Shown: piece by piece, positions 29,049-40,722 of the stretch
Position numbering within the stretch: the stretch's first letter is position 1
Layout of the letters: the number at the start of each line of letters is the position of its first letter
Assembly: GCA_028045305.1 (NCBI GenBank)
Contig: JAOFTV010000008.1
Span: 18,733-82,732 of the forward strand
DNA from: Opitutales bacterium
Lineage (GTDB): Bacteria; Verrucomicrobiota; Verrucomicrobiia; Opitutales; Seribacteraceae
Direction: 5' to 3'
DNA: 64,000 nt
Position numbers and translations under genes: made by a program
Notes under the pieces: generated by a model
What the model was told of the DNA's origin: nothing
The model's database searches: none
What the model saw: the letters and a program-made list of their open reading frames with translations, nothing else

Positions 29049-31016
29049 GTGAGCAAAATATTAGGTATAGATTTAGGAACAAGTAATTCATGCATGGCTG
29101 TGATGGAAGCAGGTGAGCCTAAGGTAATTCCCAATTCCGAGGGTAATCGCACCACCCCTTCAATTGTCGCCTTTTCAAAAACGGGTGAACGTATTGTCGG
29201 TCAGGCTGCAAAGAGGCAAGCAGTTACTAATCCACACAATACTATTTATTCAGCCAAGAGGCTGATCGGTCGTAAATTTGAAGAAATTAAAGATGAAGTG
29301 AGTACACTTCCCTTCAAAGTTATTGAAGGCAAGAATGGTGCAGCTGTCATAGAGTGCGATATTGATGGAAAGACCGAAACTTTTATGCCCGAACAGATCG
29401 CTTCCATGGTTTTGGGAAAGCTCAAAGCTGATGCCGAGGCGTATTTGGGAGAACCTGTCACTCAAGCAGTTATAACTGTACCCGCATACTTCAATGATGA
29501 TCAACGCCGAGCGACCAAAGACGCTGGTGCAATTGCTGGATTGGAAGTTATGCGTATCATCAACGAGCCCACTGCAGCTTCCTTGGCTTACGGATTGGAT
29601 AAAAAAGGCGAAGAAACCATCGCTGTATATGATTTAGGTGGCGGAACTTTTGATATAAGTGTCCTTGAAATTGCGGACGGAGTTTTTGAAGTCAAGGCAA
29701 CCAATGGTGATACCCAACTCGGTGGTGACAACTGGGATGACAAAATTATAAATTGGTTGGTAGAAGATTTTAAGAAAGAGCAGGGCATTGATCTTTCCGG
29801 AGATGCTATGGCAATGCAGCGTCTAAAAGAAGAAGCGGAAAAAGCGAAGATGGCTCTTTCATCTTCACAATCCACTGATATTAACCTCCCCTTTATCACT
29901 GCTGACTCGACTGGTCCGAAGCACTTGAATGTAACTTTTTCTCGTTCCAAACTTGAACAAATTTGTGACGATCTTTATGAACGCACTAAAAATCCATTCA
30001 AATCATGCTTGGAAGATTCTGGTCTGAGCATTGGAGAGGTTGGAAACCTGGTACTCGTTGGAGGAATGACCCGTAGCCCTCGTGTGGTTGAAATTGCCAA
30101 GGAGTTGGGCGGTAAAGATCCTAACCAAGGGGTGAATCCTGATGAAGTTGTTGCCATTGGAGCAGCGATACAGGGAGCCGTTCTTCAGGGAGATGTAAAT
30201 GACGTGTTGCTCTTGGATGTGACTCCATTGACCTTGGGGATTGAAACAGCAGGCGGTGTTTCTACGGCTATGATCGAGCGGAATACAACAATTCCCACAA
30301 AAAAATCCCAAGTTTTCTCGACTGCTGCCGACAACCAACCTGCAGTGGATATCGTCGTCTTACAGGGCGAGCGTGCCATGTCCCACGACAACAAAACCTT
30401 GGGCACTTTTAAACTTGATGGTATCCGTCCAGCTCCTCGGGGTACTCCCCAAGTCGAAGTAACATTCGATATCGATGCCAACGGGATTTTGAATGTAACT
30501 GCAAAAGACAAAGATACCGGAAAAGATCAAAAAATTACTATTTCTGGTTCATCAAGCATGGATGAAGATGAGGTCGAGAGGCTCAAAAAAGAAGCTGAGA
30601 AATTTGCAGATCAAGACAAGGAGAAGAAAGATTCCGTGCAAACACGCAACGATTTAGACTCTTTGGTGTACCAGTGTGAAAAACAACTCACTGATCTTGG
30701 CGATAAAGCACCAGAAGACTTGAAAAAGAAAGTCGATGATATGGTCGCCGATGCAAAAAAAGTTTTGGATGATGAATCTTCAACCCCTGCCACATTGAAG
30801 GAAGCCAAGCAAAAACTTGAGAAAGGATTTGAGGAGTTGGCTAAACAATTAGCCGAGGCGGGTGCCGGTGCTTCCGATCCTGCAGCAGCAGCGGCTGCAG
30901 CAGCCGGTTCAGCTCAAGCCAATCCTGAAAATGGTAAGAAATCGAAAGAGGATGATATTGTCGATGCGGATTTTGAAGTCGTTGATGATGAAAGCGAAGC
31001 CTCAGAAAAATCCTAA
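29049..31016 (+). CDS. dnaK: Chaperone protein DnaK (Hsp70)
   Basis: ATP-dependent Hsp70 chaperone. The N-terminus [14 protein letters not shown] carries phosphate loop 1. Other nucleotide-binding signatures are [25 protein letters not shown] and LVGGMTRSP. The substrate-binding domain begins around 385, where [15 protein letters not shown] marks the interdomain linker. The C-terminal tail is Ala/Gln-rich and ends with acidic [12 protein letters not shown]. The GTG at 29049 gives the canonical MSKI-like start; an upstream GTG at 29019 adds ten atypical residues and is disfavoured. No dnaJ or grpE lies beside it. groES-groEL follows about 90 bases later, forming one chaperone block. Confidence 0.96.
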   Translation: MSKILGIDLGTSNSCMAVMEAGEPKVIPNSEGNRTTPSIVAFSKTGERIVGQAAKRQAVTNPHNTIYSAKRLIGRKFEEIKDEVSTLPFKVIEGKNGAAVIECDIDGKTETFMPEQIASMVLGKLKADAEAYLGEPVTQAVITVPAYFNDDQRRATKDAGAIAGLEVMRIINEPTAASLAYGLDKKGEETIAVYDLGGGTFDISVLEIADGVFEVKATNGDTQLGGDNWDDKIINWLVEDFKKEQGIDLSGDAMAMQRLKEEAEKAKMALSSSQSTDINLPFITADSTGPKHLNVTFSRSKLEQICDDLYERTKNPFKSCLEDSGLSIGEVGNLVLVGGMTRSPRVVEIAKELGGKDPNQGVNPDEVVAIGAAIQGAVLQGDVNDVLLLDVTPLTLGIETAGGVSTAMIERNTTIPTKKSQVFSTAADNQPAVDIVVLQGERAMSHDNKTLGTFKLDGIRPAPRGTPQVEVTFDIDANGILNVTAKDKDTGKDQKITISGSSSMDEDEVERLKKEAEKFADQDKEKKDSVQTRNDLDSLVYQCEKQLTDLGDKAPEDLKKKVDDMVADAKKVLDDESSTPATLKEAKQKLEKGFEELAKQLAEAGAGASDPAAAAAAAAGSAQANPENGKKSKEDDIVDADFEVVDDESEASEKS

Positions 31017-31042
31017 TTCATAAACTTGTAATTTCGGAAATC

Positions 31043-31058
31043 GGTGGTGAAGACCATC
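31043..31058 (+). other. Small hairpin between dnaK and groES
   Basis: GGTGGT (31043-31048) can pair with ACCATC (31053-31058) around a GAAG loop. The stem is six pairs with one G-T wobble, and the bases after it are only moderately U-rich. It may weakly attenuate readthrough from dnaK into groES or protect transcript ends. It could also be chance. Confidence 0.25.
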
Positions 31059-31108
31059 CTTTCAACTGTTAATCAATAAAATCTAAACCAACCCAAAAAA
31101 AAAGGAAT

Positions 31109-31405
31109 ATGAGCAAACCAAAAATCACTCCATTGGGAGATCGTGTACTCGTCAAGCAAGTCGATGAAGACGAGCAAGTCAAAGGCGGGATCATTATCCC
31201 CGATTCAGCTAAGGAAAAGCCGCAGGAAGCGGAAGTTGTAGCCCTGGGAACAGGCAAAAAGGATGACGCCGGTAACGACGTTCCTTTTCAAGTAAAAAAA
31301 GGAGATAAAGTTTTGATCAGTAAGTACGGCGGAACCGATGTAAAAGTCGATGATGTTGAATACAAGATTCTTCGTGAGGAAGACATCCTTGGAATCGTTG
31401 CTTGA
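31109..31405 (+). CDS. groES: Co-chaperonin GroES (Hsp10)
   Basis: Forms the heptameric lid of the GroEL chamber. The sequence shows [12 protein letters not shown] at the N-terminus, the mobile loop [16 protein letters not shown] (about 27-42) with the hydrophobic tripeptide that contacts GroEL, and [16 protein letters not shown]. Length of 98 aa is normal. A GGAA-rich ribosome site precedes the ATG. No CIRCE element was seen upstream, so HrcA control is not supported here. groEL begins 43 bases downstream. Confidence 0.96.
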   Translation: MSKPKITPLGDRVLVKQVDEDEQVKGGIIIPDSAKEKPQEAEVVALGTGKKDDAGNDVPFQVKKGDKVLISKYGGTDVKVDDVEYKILREEDILGIVA

Positions 31406-31424
31406 ATTAAATCTTAAATCATAA

Positions 31425-33077
<1,653 letters not shown>

Positions 33078-33101
33078 GATTTTTTCTTACTTTATTTTTG
33101 G

Positions 33102-33130
33102 AAAGGCGTTCTCTTCGGGGAACGCCTTTT
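33102..33130 (+). terminator. Rho-independent terminator after groEL
   Basis: A perfect ten-base stem, AAAGGCGTTC (33102-33111) with GAACGCCTTT (33120-33129), extends inward by a T-G and a C-G pair to close a UUCG tetraloop (33114-33117). A T-rich tract follows. This very stable hairpin sits 24 bases after the groEL stop and would also partly insulate the convergent lipA gene. Confidence 0.92.
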
Positions 33131-33192
33131 CATTTTTTATTCGTTTAGAAAAATTAATTTCCTCTCCTTATGGGAGAGAGAAATTTATAGTT

Positions 33193-34086
33193 TTAACCTG
33201 AAATTACAGGTAGTTTTGACTGCTCGGAGTAACGGTCGGACTGTTCGTCTGCATGATAAGATGAACGTACGAGAGGACCAGATTCAACAACTTCAATTCC
33301 TAATCTATGTGCTTCGGCTTTCCATGCATCGAATTCCTCTGGTGTGACCCAGCGGTCAATGGGAGCATATTCTTTACTCGGTTGTAGGTATTGTCCAAGA
33401 GTTAGCACATTCAGTCCAATGGCGGCTAAATCTTCCAAAGCTTTCCTGACTTCCTCTTCTTTTTCTCCCAGCCCAAGCATAATTCCTGATTTGATTGGAA
33501 ATTGCCGGCTTTTGGCATGTGCGAGTACATCAAGGCTTCTCTTGTAATTAGCAGATTTTCGGATGGGGCGCTGGAGGCGTTCCACAGTTTCCAAATTATG
33601 ATTAAATATATTCGGCTTGGCATCCAATACGATATCTAAGCTTTTAAAATCTCCCTTGAAATCAGGAACCAATACCTCGATCGCGGTGTTTGGGTTACGG
33701 TTTCTAACCGCTCTAATTGTAGCTGCCCATACCTTTGCCCCGCCATCTGGAAGGTCATCACGGGCTACTGAGGTAAGTACACAGTGCTTCAGACCCATCT
33801 TGGCAACGGCATCGGCTACACGTGGTGGTTCCGCTAGATCAAGCTCGGTTGGCTTACCAGTTTGTACGGCACAAAAGGAGCAGGCACGGGTACAAATATT
33901 GCCAAGAATCATCAAGGTCGCTGTTCCTCGAGACCAGCACTCTCCCATGTTGGGGCACTGTGCACTTTGGCAAACCGTATGCAGTTGATTTTCGTCAACA
34001 AGGTTCCTTACCCTTCCGTACTCTGGACCTGTAGGTAGTTTGGCCCGCAACCATTCTGGTTTCTTCACTTTTGCTTTTGTGTTCAT
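33193..34086 (-). CDS. lipA: Lipoyl synthase
   Basis: Radical SAM enzyme that inserts two sulfurs into protein-bound octanoyl groups. The auxiliary [4Fe-4S] cluster ligands are C39, C44 and C50 (CQSAQCPNMGEC), and the radical SAM cluster ligands are C65, C69 and C72 (CTRACSFC). The conserved serine near the C-terminus lies in VRSSYHADE. Length of 297 aa is typical. The start overlaps the preceding small gene by four bases (ATGA), so translation is probably coupled. No lipB octanoyltransferase is adjacent. Confidence 0.96.
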   Translation of the reverse strand: MNTKAKVKKPEWLRAKLPTGPEYGRVRNLVDENQLHTVCQSAQCPNMGECWSRGTATLMILGNICTRACSFCAVQTGKPTELDLAEPPRVADAVAKMGLKHCVLTSVARDDLPDGGAKVWAATIRAVRNRNPNTAIEVLVPDFKGDFKSLDIVLDAKPNIFNHNLETVERLQRPIRKSANYKRSLDVLAHAKSRQFPIKSGIMLGLGEKEEEVRKALEDLAAIGLNVLTLGQYLQPSKEYAPIDRWVTPEEFDAWKAEAHRLGIEVVESGPLVRSSYHADEQSDRYSEQSKLPVISG

Positions 34087-34382
34087 GAGGGGGGGGGAAT
34101 CGAATCTGGACCAGATTTTCCAATGGTGCGCTGATATTTTGATCCATCCGAGTTTTTTTCGTACACGGAAAACCCATGTTTTTCCAGGTTATCGGCGGTA
34201 AGTTTTTTTGACTCCATACGGTCACCATGTTGGAGGACGAGATTTGAAGACTGTACCACCCGAACAATTTTTTCCGAGGTAACCGGATGATGGGTTAGGG
34301 GAGGAGAGTCTAGGGACTGCTCCACCTCAATTAATTCTTCAGGCTGTTTTCCATTAAGAACTCGATAGCGAAAGAGCGGCAT
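34083..34382 (-). CDS. Small FmdB-like protein lacking the zinc-ribbon cysteines
   Basis: The N-terminus MPLFRYRV and the spacing SPPLTHHPVTSEKIVRVVQS resemble the FmdB/CxxC_CxxC regulatory-protein family, where MPIYEYRC is followed by CPxCG and R-x-(I/V)-x-S. All four cysteines of the ribbon are missing here; the second pair position reads HHPVTSE. The C-terminal part (LTADNLEKHGFSVYEK) also resembles extended FmdB-like proteins. Without cysteines it probably does not bind zinc in the usual way. The gene lies nine bases after topB and overlaps lipA by four bases. The assignment is by pattern and moderately uncertain; function is unknown. Confidence 0.5.
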   Translation of the reverse strand: MPLFRYRVLNGKQPEELIEVEQSLDSPPLTHHPVTSEKIVRVVQSSNLVLQHGDRMESKKLTADNLEKHGFSVYEKNSDGSKYQRTIGKSGPDSIPPPS

Positions 34383-34391
34383 GAAAGGGAG

Positions 34392-36851
34392 TTAGGCAGT
34401 TTTTTTCTTCCTGGGGGGGAACTCGAATCCAATGGATCCGTTTTCCTTGAGTATGAGGTTGGCCTCAAACCTTCTTTTTGTTTTTCGTGAAATAAATCCT
34501 TTAATCAATCCAGTTTTCTTCTCAGTTACCAAGTTTTTTAATTCTTCAAGGGGGATTTCTTTATCCAGGATCTTTCGGGTAATTCTAAAGTTACAATTTT
34601 TGTCGGAGACTCTCTTATTGTTCGAGCAGAGAAAGGAGAGATCGGTCTGATGAATGTTTCCGTCACAAACCGGACAATCCACCACCTGTGGAGCGGTTTT
34701 GATCATTTCCTTTTCCACAGATTCTTCTTCTTCGTTCCGCGTATTATCAAAAAGAAAGGTGATTTTGAATTGATCATCCATTTGTAACATTGCGGAAAAC
34801 CTTTTCCCAGTTTTGGAGATAAAATCATCCAAGGGACCAACCCGCTTTTCCTTGAGTAAAATTCCGACCTCCTCAACGGTTAATCTCCTACCTGCAATGT
34901 TTTTGGAAATTTTAAAGTCGCCAGATTCAACTTGGTAATTATTCAATCCCTCGTAGATGGGTTGATTATCCAAAGGAGAAAGTAAATCTGTCTGCCTAAG
35001 AGAAGCTTGTGAATCATCAAATTCCGTCGTTTTTTTCACGAAATCTTGGGTCATGCTAGAAATTTCACCCATAAAAGTATCCCGGGAAAGTTTGCCTTCT
35101 TCAATCAATCTAAGTTTTTGTTCCCACTCCCCAGTCATGGCAGGGCTTGTGAGTATCTCAACACCAGCAGCCTTTAGGAATTGCATAAGATCTTCTGCTT
35201 TGAGGGAGGGTCTTAATTCCGTTGCTTCCCGACTGAGGTACTTTTCTTTGATCAAGTGTTCAATAGTGGCGGCACGAGTTGCAGGAGTGCCCAAACCTTT
35301 GTCTTTAAGTGCGTCTGCCAAGTCTTCGTCTTCGACTAGTTTGCCGGCCCCTTCCATTGCAGACAGAAGGGTAGCTTCAGTAAATCGAGCGGGGGGCTTG
35401 GTTTGGTCTTCAATAAGATCGCAATCGAGAAAATTTGATTTTTCTTGGTCCTCAGTACTCATTGCAGGCAAGGTGTCTTCTCCCCCTTGTCCTTTTCCAT
35501 AGATCGATAACCATGAAGGTTCTACCAGTACACGGCCCTCTGTCTTAAATTTATGATCATTTACTTGGGTATGCCGGGTGGTGACATCCCATTCTGCAGG
35601 AGGGTAAAAAACGGCGATGAATCTTTTAAGAATTAAGTTGTAAATTTTGAGTTCGTTCGCATCTAGGTTCTTAGGAGAATTGTTAGTTGGGATAATTGCA
35701 AAGTGATCGCTAATTTGTTTGTTATTGAAAACTCTTTTATCCTTCGGGTTGACCCAGTCGGATTGGATAACCTTCTGAGCAAAAGGAGCGAATTCTCCTG
35801 CTATGGCTTGAAGTAATTGAGTACAGGTGCTCGGGTAGTCTTCTGGTAAAGCTTTGGAGTCAGTCCGCGGATAGGTAATGACTTTGTGCTTTTCGTAAAG
35901 AGCCTGTGCCAGTTGGAGGGTTCTACTAGCTGGAAGGCTGTGCAACCGATTTGCCTCCCTTTGGAGAGTGGTTAGGTCGTAGAGCCTCCCAGAGCTTTGC
36001 TTAGTGCGTTTCTTAGATTCTTCTACTTGGCAGGAGCTTGCTCCTTCTACTTCACGGTGAAGAGCATGTGCAGATTCTTCGTCCCAAATGCGATCAATGC
36101 GGTCGCGGTCGTTTCCTTCATCTTTTTTGAAATCGGGTTTCTGGTAAATTCCTTGGTACACACCATTGGCAATTTCAAAGTTGGCCCGTATGGAAAAGTA
36201 GGTCTTTGGTTTGAAATCTCGAATTTCCAATTCTCTTTCCACTACCATGGAAAGGGTTGGCGTTTGTACTCTGCCGACAGTGGATACCTGTCTACTGCTT
36301 GCTTTGTTTCGCTTAATGGTAACGGCACGAGTTCCATTAATGCCGATCAACCAATCTGATTCGGAGCGACAACGAGCAGCATCCTGCAAAGGTTGCATGG
36401 ACTCACCTTCTCTTAAGTTTGTAAATGCTTCCTTGATAGAACGCTCGGTCATTGACAACAGCCAAAGCCTCTTTACGGAGAGCTTGGATCCAGCCAAGTC
36501 ATGAATGTAAGTGAAGATAAGTTCACCTTCTCTTCCCGCGTCACATGCATTGATGACACATTCAATATCCTTTCTCTTTAGTTGTTTTTTTAAGCTCTGA
36601 AACTTCTTCTTTGCAGTGAGAACTGTCTTGAGTTCAAACTTTTCAGGAATGATCGGTAGGTTGGCAATCTTCCAGGATTTTAATTTTTTATCGAAATCGT
36701 CAGGCATGTACAATTCCACCAAATGCCCGATGGCACTATCAATAACCCATTCATCATTTTCGTAATAATCTCCTTTAGCGGGTACACGACCGAGGACACG
36801 GGCCAAGTCACGGGCAACACTGGGTTTTTCTGCAATAACAAGTTTTTTCAT
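34392..36851 (-). CDS. topB: DNA topoisomerase III (type IA)
   Basis: Type IA topoisomerase that decatenates and relaxes single-stranded regions of DNA. The Toprim domain starts KKLVIAEKPSVARDLARVLG and includes the acidic NACDAGREGELIF motif. The catalytic tyrosine lies in VITYPRTDSKALPEDY. GRVQTPTLSMVVERELEIRDF is typical of TopB rather than TopA. The C-terminal 200 residues hold a CPVC...C zinc-finger-like segment and two tandem copies of a short topoisomerase C-terminal repeat (VGPLDDFISKTGKRFSAML-like and TGLIKGFISRKTKRRFEA-like). The ATG at 36851 is chosen over an upstream TTG. It sits 42 bases after the aminotransferase. Confidence 0.9.
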   Translation of the reverse strand: MKKLVIAEKPSVARDLARVLGRVPAKGDYYENDEWVIDSAIGHLVELYMPDDFDKKLKSWKIANLPIIPEKFELKTVLTAKKKFQSLKKQLKRKDIECVINACDAGREGELIFTYIHDLAGSKLSVKRLWLLSMTERSIKEAFTNLREGESMQPLQDAARCRSESDWLIGINGTRAVTIKRNKASSRQVSTVGRVQTPTLSMVVERELEIRDFKPKTYFSIRANFEIANGVYQGIYQKPDFKKDEGNDRDRIDRIWDEESAHALHREVEGASSCQVEESKKRTKQSSGRLYDLTTLQREANRLHSLPASRTLQLAQALYEKHKVITYPRTDSKALPEDYPSTCTQLLQAIAGEFAPFAQKVIQSDWVNPKDKRVFNNKQISDHFAIIPTNNSPKNLDANELKIYNLILKRFIAVFYPPAEWDVTTRHTQVNDHKFKTEGRVLVEPSWLSIYGKGQGGEDTLPAMSTEDQEKSNFLDCDLIEDQTKPPARFTEATLLSAMEGAGKLVEDEDLADALKDKGLGTPATRAATIEHLIKEKYLSREATELRPSLKAEDLMQFLKAAGVEILTSPAMTGEWEQKLRLIEEGKLSRDTFMGEISSMTQDFVKKTTEFDDSQASLRQTDLLSPLDNQPIYEGLNNYQVESGDFKISKNIAGRRLTVEEVGILLKEKRVGPLDDFISKTGKRFSAMLQMDDQFKITFLFDNTRNEEEESVEKEMIKTAPQVVDCPVCDGNIHQTDLSFLCSNNKRVSDKNCNFRITRKILDKEIPLEELKNLVTEKKTGLIKGFISRKTKRRFEANLILKENGSIGFEFPPRKKKTA

Positions 36852-36893
36852 AAGCCGTTCAGGACGAAGCAAGCGGTTGGATCGGAAGGTTGT

Positions 36894-37979
36894 TTAAGAT
36901 GAAAGAAAACGGGGAAGAACCTCGTCCATGGACGATAAGAGGTGGGAAATGGTTTCTTCGTTTTCATTTCCCATGTTGGAGATGCGGAAAGTCTTTCCTT
37001 TAATTTTTCCATAACCACCGTCAATGGCTAGTTTTTTCTCTTCCCTTAAAGCTTTAACAAAACCAGCAATGTCGACTTCAAGGTTATTTCTAACACAAGT
37101 AAGTGATTTTGAAGCATATTGTTTTTGGGGCAATAACTCGAAACCTTTTTCCGAAACCCAATCATGTACGATTGCATTTAATTTTGCATGCCTTGCTTGG
37201 CGGTTTTCAATACCTTCCTCAAAAATTTTATCCAGCGTATATTTGAGCCCATGAATTTGGGGAATGGCCGGAGTACTGGGAGTCATTCCTTTTTCGTGAT
37301 TTTTCAGAAACTCCAAAAAGTCAAAGTAGTATCCTCGACCCTCAATACTTTCAGCACGGGCAAAAGCACGCTCAGATACGGAAAGAAGGGCAAGTCCTGG
37401 AGGCAGAGCTAATGCTTTTTGAGAACCCGTAAGAATTACATCAATTCCCCAGTCATCTTTGGGTATAGGTACCACAGAAAAAGAACTTACGGTGTCGATT
37501 ACCGAGATGACATCAGGGTATTTGGCCAATACTTTCATGATGCCTTCCAATGGATTCATCATTCCGCATGAGGTTTCATTGTGTACCAATGTGACCAAAT
37601 CAAATTCTCCGGATGCCAGCTTTTCGTCAAGCAATTCAGGAGGAATGTGAGTTCCCCATTCTACCACTAATCCTTCGGCTTCTTTACCGCATCTTTGGGA
37701 CACATCAAGCCATTTATCCGAGAAAGCTCCGCACATGCAGCACAAGACCTTCTTGCGGGATAAGTTGCGTACTGCACCCTCCATTACCCCCCAAGCACTT
37801 GAAGTAGACAGGAAGACGGGGTCCTTGGTTTGGAACAACTCTTGTAATTGAGCTTGGCAAGACTGGTACAGGTCTACGAAGTCTGGACTTCGGTGCCCCA
37901 TGACTCGAGTGGCCATCGCTTGATACGCTTCCGGTGATACATCCACCGGTCCAGGTATATATAATTTGTAATCTATCAT
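36894..37979 (-). CDS. Class V aminotransferase (alanine--glyoxylate / serine--pyruvate type)
   Basis: PLP-dependent fold-type I aminotransferase. The N-terminus [16 protein letters not shown] matches the G-P-x-x-V start of serine-glyoxylate and phosphoserine-like class V enzymes. The cofactor lysine lies in [12 protein letters not shown] near 195, and [13 protein letters not shown] provides the Asp that holds the PLP pyridine nitrogen. Candidate reactions are transamination of glyoxylate or pyruvate with alanine or serine; the exact substrate cannot be read from sequence. The start overlaps panD by four bases (ATGA), which implies co-translation and suggests a link to beta-alanine/aspartate metabolism (inference). 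Confidence 0.85.
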   Translation of the reverse strand: MIDYKLYIPGPVDVSPEAYQAMATRVMGHRSPDFVDLYQSCQAQLQELFQTKDPVFLSTSSAWGVMEGAVRNLSRKKVLCCMCGAFSDKWLDVSQRCGKEAEGLVVEWGTHIPPELLDEKLASGEFDLVTLVHNETSCGMMNPLEGIMKVLAKYPDVISVIDTVSSFSVVPIPKDDWGIDVILTGSQKALALPPGLALLSVSERAFARAESIEGRGYYFDFLEFLKNHEKGMTPSTPAIPQIHGLKYTLDKIFEEGIENRQARHAKLNAIVHDWVSEKGFELLPQKQYASKSLTCVRNNLEVDIAGFVKALREEKKLAIDGGYGKIKGKTFRISNMGNENEETISHLLSSMDEVLPRFLSS

Positions 37980-38356
37980 GATGAATTTGAAATTCCGGAA
38001 ACTACAATTTTGTGAGAAAGGTTATTTTTTTCAACCAGAACCAATTTGGGTTCCCATACCGATGCTTCTTCGGGGTTAAGAGAAACAAATGTAATAATAA
38101 CCAATAAATCTCCCACTTTACCCTTGTGTGCAGCAGCCCCGTTGAGGGCAATTTCTCCAGACCCGCGTGGTCCAGGTATGCAGTAGGTTTCGAACCTTTC
38201 TCCGTTGGTGATATTTCCAACAAGAATTTTTTCATGATGCAGAAAGCCAGCTGCATCAAGTAAGTCTTGGTCGATAGATAGACTGCCTGAATAATCTGGA
38301 TGCACGCCCGTGACAGCAGCCCGATGAATTTTCGATTTTAATAGAGTTACTTGCAT
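37976..38356 (-). CDS. panD: Aspartate 1-decarboxylase (pyruvoyl enzyme)
   Basis: Makes beta-alanine for pantothenate and coenzyme A. The self-cleavage site, where Gly-Ser gives the pyruvoyl group, is seen in [16 protein letters not shown] near residue 25. [25 protein letters not shown] and GDLLVIITF follow as in the family. The ATG at 38356 gives 126 residues, the usual proenzyme length, and is preferred to an in-frame TTG 21 bases upstream. It is the first gene of a minus-strand run through the aminotransferase, topB, the FmdB-like gene and lipA. It diverges from lpxK. Confidence 0.93.
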   Translation of the reverse strand: MQVTLLKSKIHRAAVTGVHPDYSGSLSIDQDLLDAAGFLHHEKILVGNITNGERFETYCIPGPRGSGEIALNGAAAHKGKVGDLLVIITFVSLNPEEASVWEPKLVLVEKNNLSHKIVVSGISNSS

Positions 38357-38479
38357 GAAAGGATTGTTTCCAATCAAATCATCAAATACTTGTTCCTGTA
38401 AAAGTCAATTGAGCAAAGAACTGAGGAAGATTGAATCGGATTGAAAAGACCGCCAGACCTATCCATTCTAGAAATTTTG

Positions 38480-39691
38480 ATGGAAAATTCTGCCCTTATT
38501 CGTACAAAAAAGAAATGGAGTGAATTCGAGAGTTTTGTCGAAGGGGTTCTGTATGACAGAGACCTTTCCATTTCTGCCCGTCTTTTTGGTTTGTTTCTTC
38601 ATCCATTTTCTTACCTTTTTTGGTGCATTGTAAGATTGAGGCTGTTCCTGTACACTCATGGACTCTTTCTCAAGAAGGTGGAACTTGATGGTTTGGTTAT
38701 TGTTGTGGGGAACCTGACTATGGGGGGAACTGGTAAAACCCCTGTGGTCGAAAGATTGGCCAAGGAGTTACAGGCAAAAGGAAAAAAAGTTTCAGTTCTA
38801 AGCCGCGGTTATAAGAGTAAGGAGGAAATGGTTCACGACCGGGGAGAAGATAAAACAAATATGCCTCCCAAGGTGGTTAGCGATGGCAAACGAGTGCTTC
38901 TTGAATCTGATGTAGCAGGAGACGAGCCTTACATGTTGGCTCACAACCTTCCTGGAGTGGTCGTTTTAATTGATAAAGATCGAGTAAAGGCTGGTCGATA
39001 CGCAATTGAGAAATTTGGAGCTGAGGTGCTTATTTTGGATGATGGGTTTCAATACCTTCCCATCAAAGCGGATATGAACCTTTTGCTCGTCGATCAGATG
39101 AATCCCTTTGGGAATAACAAACTTTTGCCAAGAGGTATCCTGAGAGAACCGGTGCGTCATCTATCTAGAGCTACCTATGTGCTTATTACCAAGTCTGAAA
39201 TCGAGCCAGAATTGGAACTTTTAGAAACTATCCGTAAATATAACCGAAATGCTGAAATTATTCGATGTGCACACAAGCCAAAGGTTTTTAACGAGATCAA
39301 TGGAACAGTCAAGGAACGGCTAAATTTTCTTTATGAAAAATATGTGGGAGTTTTTTGCGGAATTGCTTCTCCCCGTGGTTTCGAACAATTGATTCATCGC
39401 ATGTCAGGGGAGTTAAGATACCGAAAGCGATTCTTGGATCATCACAGATATGAAAAGGAAGAATTGGACAAAATGTTTCAACGGGCAAAAAATGCTGGGG
39501 TAGAAGTTATGATTACCACGGAAAAGGATGCCGTACGTATACCTATGGATTACACCCCTCTACTGCCCCTTTATTATTTGCGTATGGAAATTGAAATTGT
39601 CGAAGGATTTGAAGATTTCGAAGATGCGGTATCGAACATTTGCTCATTGCCACCGAAGAACCGTTCGAGGCTGAACGGACTTCAGTCCTAA
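38480..39691 (+). CDS. lpxK: Tetraacyldisaccharide 4'-kinase LpxK
   Basis: Inner-membrane-associated kinase that phosphorylates the lipid A precursor disaccharide. It carries a hydrophobic N-terminal segment (about 40-60), the Walker A region [20 protein letters not shown], and [20 protein letters not shown] with the catalytic DDGFQ aspartates. PRGILREP follows, as in the family. Presence of lpxK supports an LPS-containing outer membrane. The frame continues upstream to a TTG at 38441, and the ATG at 38480 is chosen because the family has a short N-terminus. At its 3' end the stop overlaps the hemE stop on the other strand. Confidence 0.92.
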   Translation: MENSALIRTKKKWSEFESFVEGVLYDRDLSISARLFGLFLHPFSYLFWCIVRLRLFLYTHGLFLKKVELDGLVIVVGNLTMGGTGKTPVVERLAKELQAKGKKVSVLSRGYKSKEEMVHDRGEDKTNMPPKVVSDGKRVLLESDVAGDEPYMLAHNLPGVVVLIDKDRVKAGRYAIEKFGAEVLILDDGFQYLPIKADMNLLLVDQMNPFGNNKLLPRGILREPVRHLSRATYVLITKSEIEPELELLETIRKYNRNAEIIRCAHKPKVFNEINGTVKERLNFLYEKYVGVFCGIASPRGFEQLIHRMSGELRYRKRFLDHHRYEKEELDKMFQRAKNAGVEVMITTEKDAVRIPMDYTPLLPLYYLRMEIEIVEGFEDFEDAVSNICSLPPKNRSRLNGLQS

Positions 39692-40722
39692 TTCATCGAG
39701 TAATTTCGAGTTGTTTCCACCAAGGACTCCATGCACTCGATTTTAGCCCCTGGTCGAATTCCATGGCCCAAGTTGAGAATGTGAGCAGGGTCCATTTTCA
39801 TTTCGTCGAGTAATTTCAAGGTTTCAACCTTGACCGTTTCTCCGTCCGTTTCCATTAGTTCCGGGTTAAGGTTACCTTGAAGCGGTAAATTCTTTGGCAA
39901 AGACATACGTGCATCAAGCAAGTTTGCACTGTGATGTACGCCCAAAGCCGCACACCCCGTGTTGCACACTTCTTGTAACCTATTTACTGAGGAATTCGCG
40001 TAGACAATTATAGGAACCGAACCAGGCGAGTTTTGTACAAGTTGCTTGATCCACTTGAGGGACCAATCCCATAGATATTGGTCCGGGCACAAGGCTTGCC
40101 AACTATCAAAAATTTGCAGCGCATCAATTCCACATTCGGCCTGCATTTTAATGTATTCTACTAAAGCCTCAGAAATTTTCTCCAACAAACGCACAAAAGA
40201 TTCTGGTCGTTCCTTGGCCCATTTTATGGTCGTAGGGAATCCTTCGGCCGAACCTCCTTCGATCATGTAACAAGCAAGTGTCCAGGGAGAGCCACAAAAG
40301 CCAAGAAGCGCATGTTCGTTGCCCAATTCCTTCCTTAATAATTTCAGGGTCTTTTCAACATAGGCAAGGCGTTCGGAAATTTGGGATGAATTTAGTGCTT
40401 CTATGCATGCATCGGTTTTGAGTTTCACTTTCATTTCGATGCCCCCGCTAGGACGGAATGCATACTCTTGTCCCATTGCTTCTGGAATGACCAGAATATC
40501 ACTAAAGACTATGGCAGCATCGAGCGGGAACCTTTTTAAGGGTTGTAAGGTTACTTCAGTTGCCAGTTCGGGGTTTTTTACCATCTCCACAAAACTATAT
40601 TTTTCCTTAAGTGCCCGGTATTCTGGTAAATAGCGACCTGCTTGCCTCATTACCCAAAGGGGAGGGCGACCGCTATGATTTTTTCCCTCTATGGCGGCGT
40701 TAAAAAGAGTTCTGCCATTCAT
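39688..40722 (-). CDS. hemE: Uroporphyrinogen decarboxylase
   Basis: Converts uroporphyrinogen III to coproporphyrinogen III in haem biosynthesis. The N-terminal signature RPPLWVMRQAGRYLPEYR, the second signature around GFCGSPWTLACYMIEGG and the substrate-binding HSANLLDAR region are all present. The ATG at 40722 has a GGGGTGGAG ribosome site and overlaps the hemF stop (ATGA), so it is preferred to an upstream TTG. Length of 344 aa is standard. Its product is the substrate of the enzyme encoded just upstream, hemF. Confidence 0.96.
   Translation of the reverse strand: MNGRTLFNAAIEGKNHSGRPPLWVMRQAGRYLPEYRALKEKYSFVEMVKNPELATEVTLQPLKRFPLDAAIVFSDILVIPEAMGQEYAFRPSGGIEMKVKLKTDACIEALNSSQISERLAYVEKTLKLLRKELGNEHALLGFCGSPWTLACYMIEGGSAEGFPTTIKWAKERPESFVRLLEKISEALVEYIKMQAECGIDALQIFDSWQALCPDQYLWDWSLKWIKQLVQNSPGSVPIIVYANSSVNRLQEVCNTGCAALGVHHSANLLDARMSLPKNLPLQGNLNPELMETDGETVKVETLKLLDEMKMDPAHILNLGHGIRPGAKIECMESLVETTRNYSMN

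Noticed and set aside
31017..31108. CIRCE operator for groES-groEL
   Set aside because: The TTAGCACTC/GAGTGCTAA inverted repeat was not found upstream of groES or dnaK.
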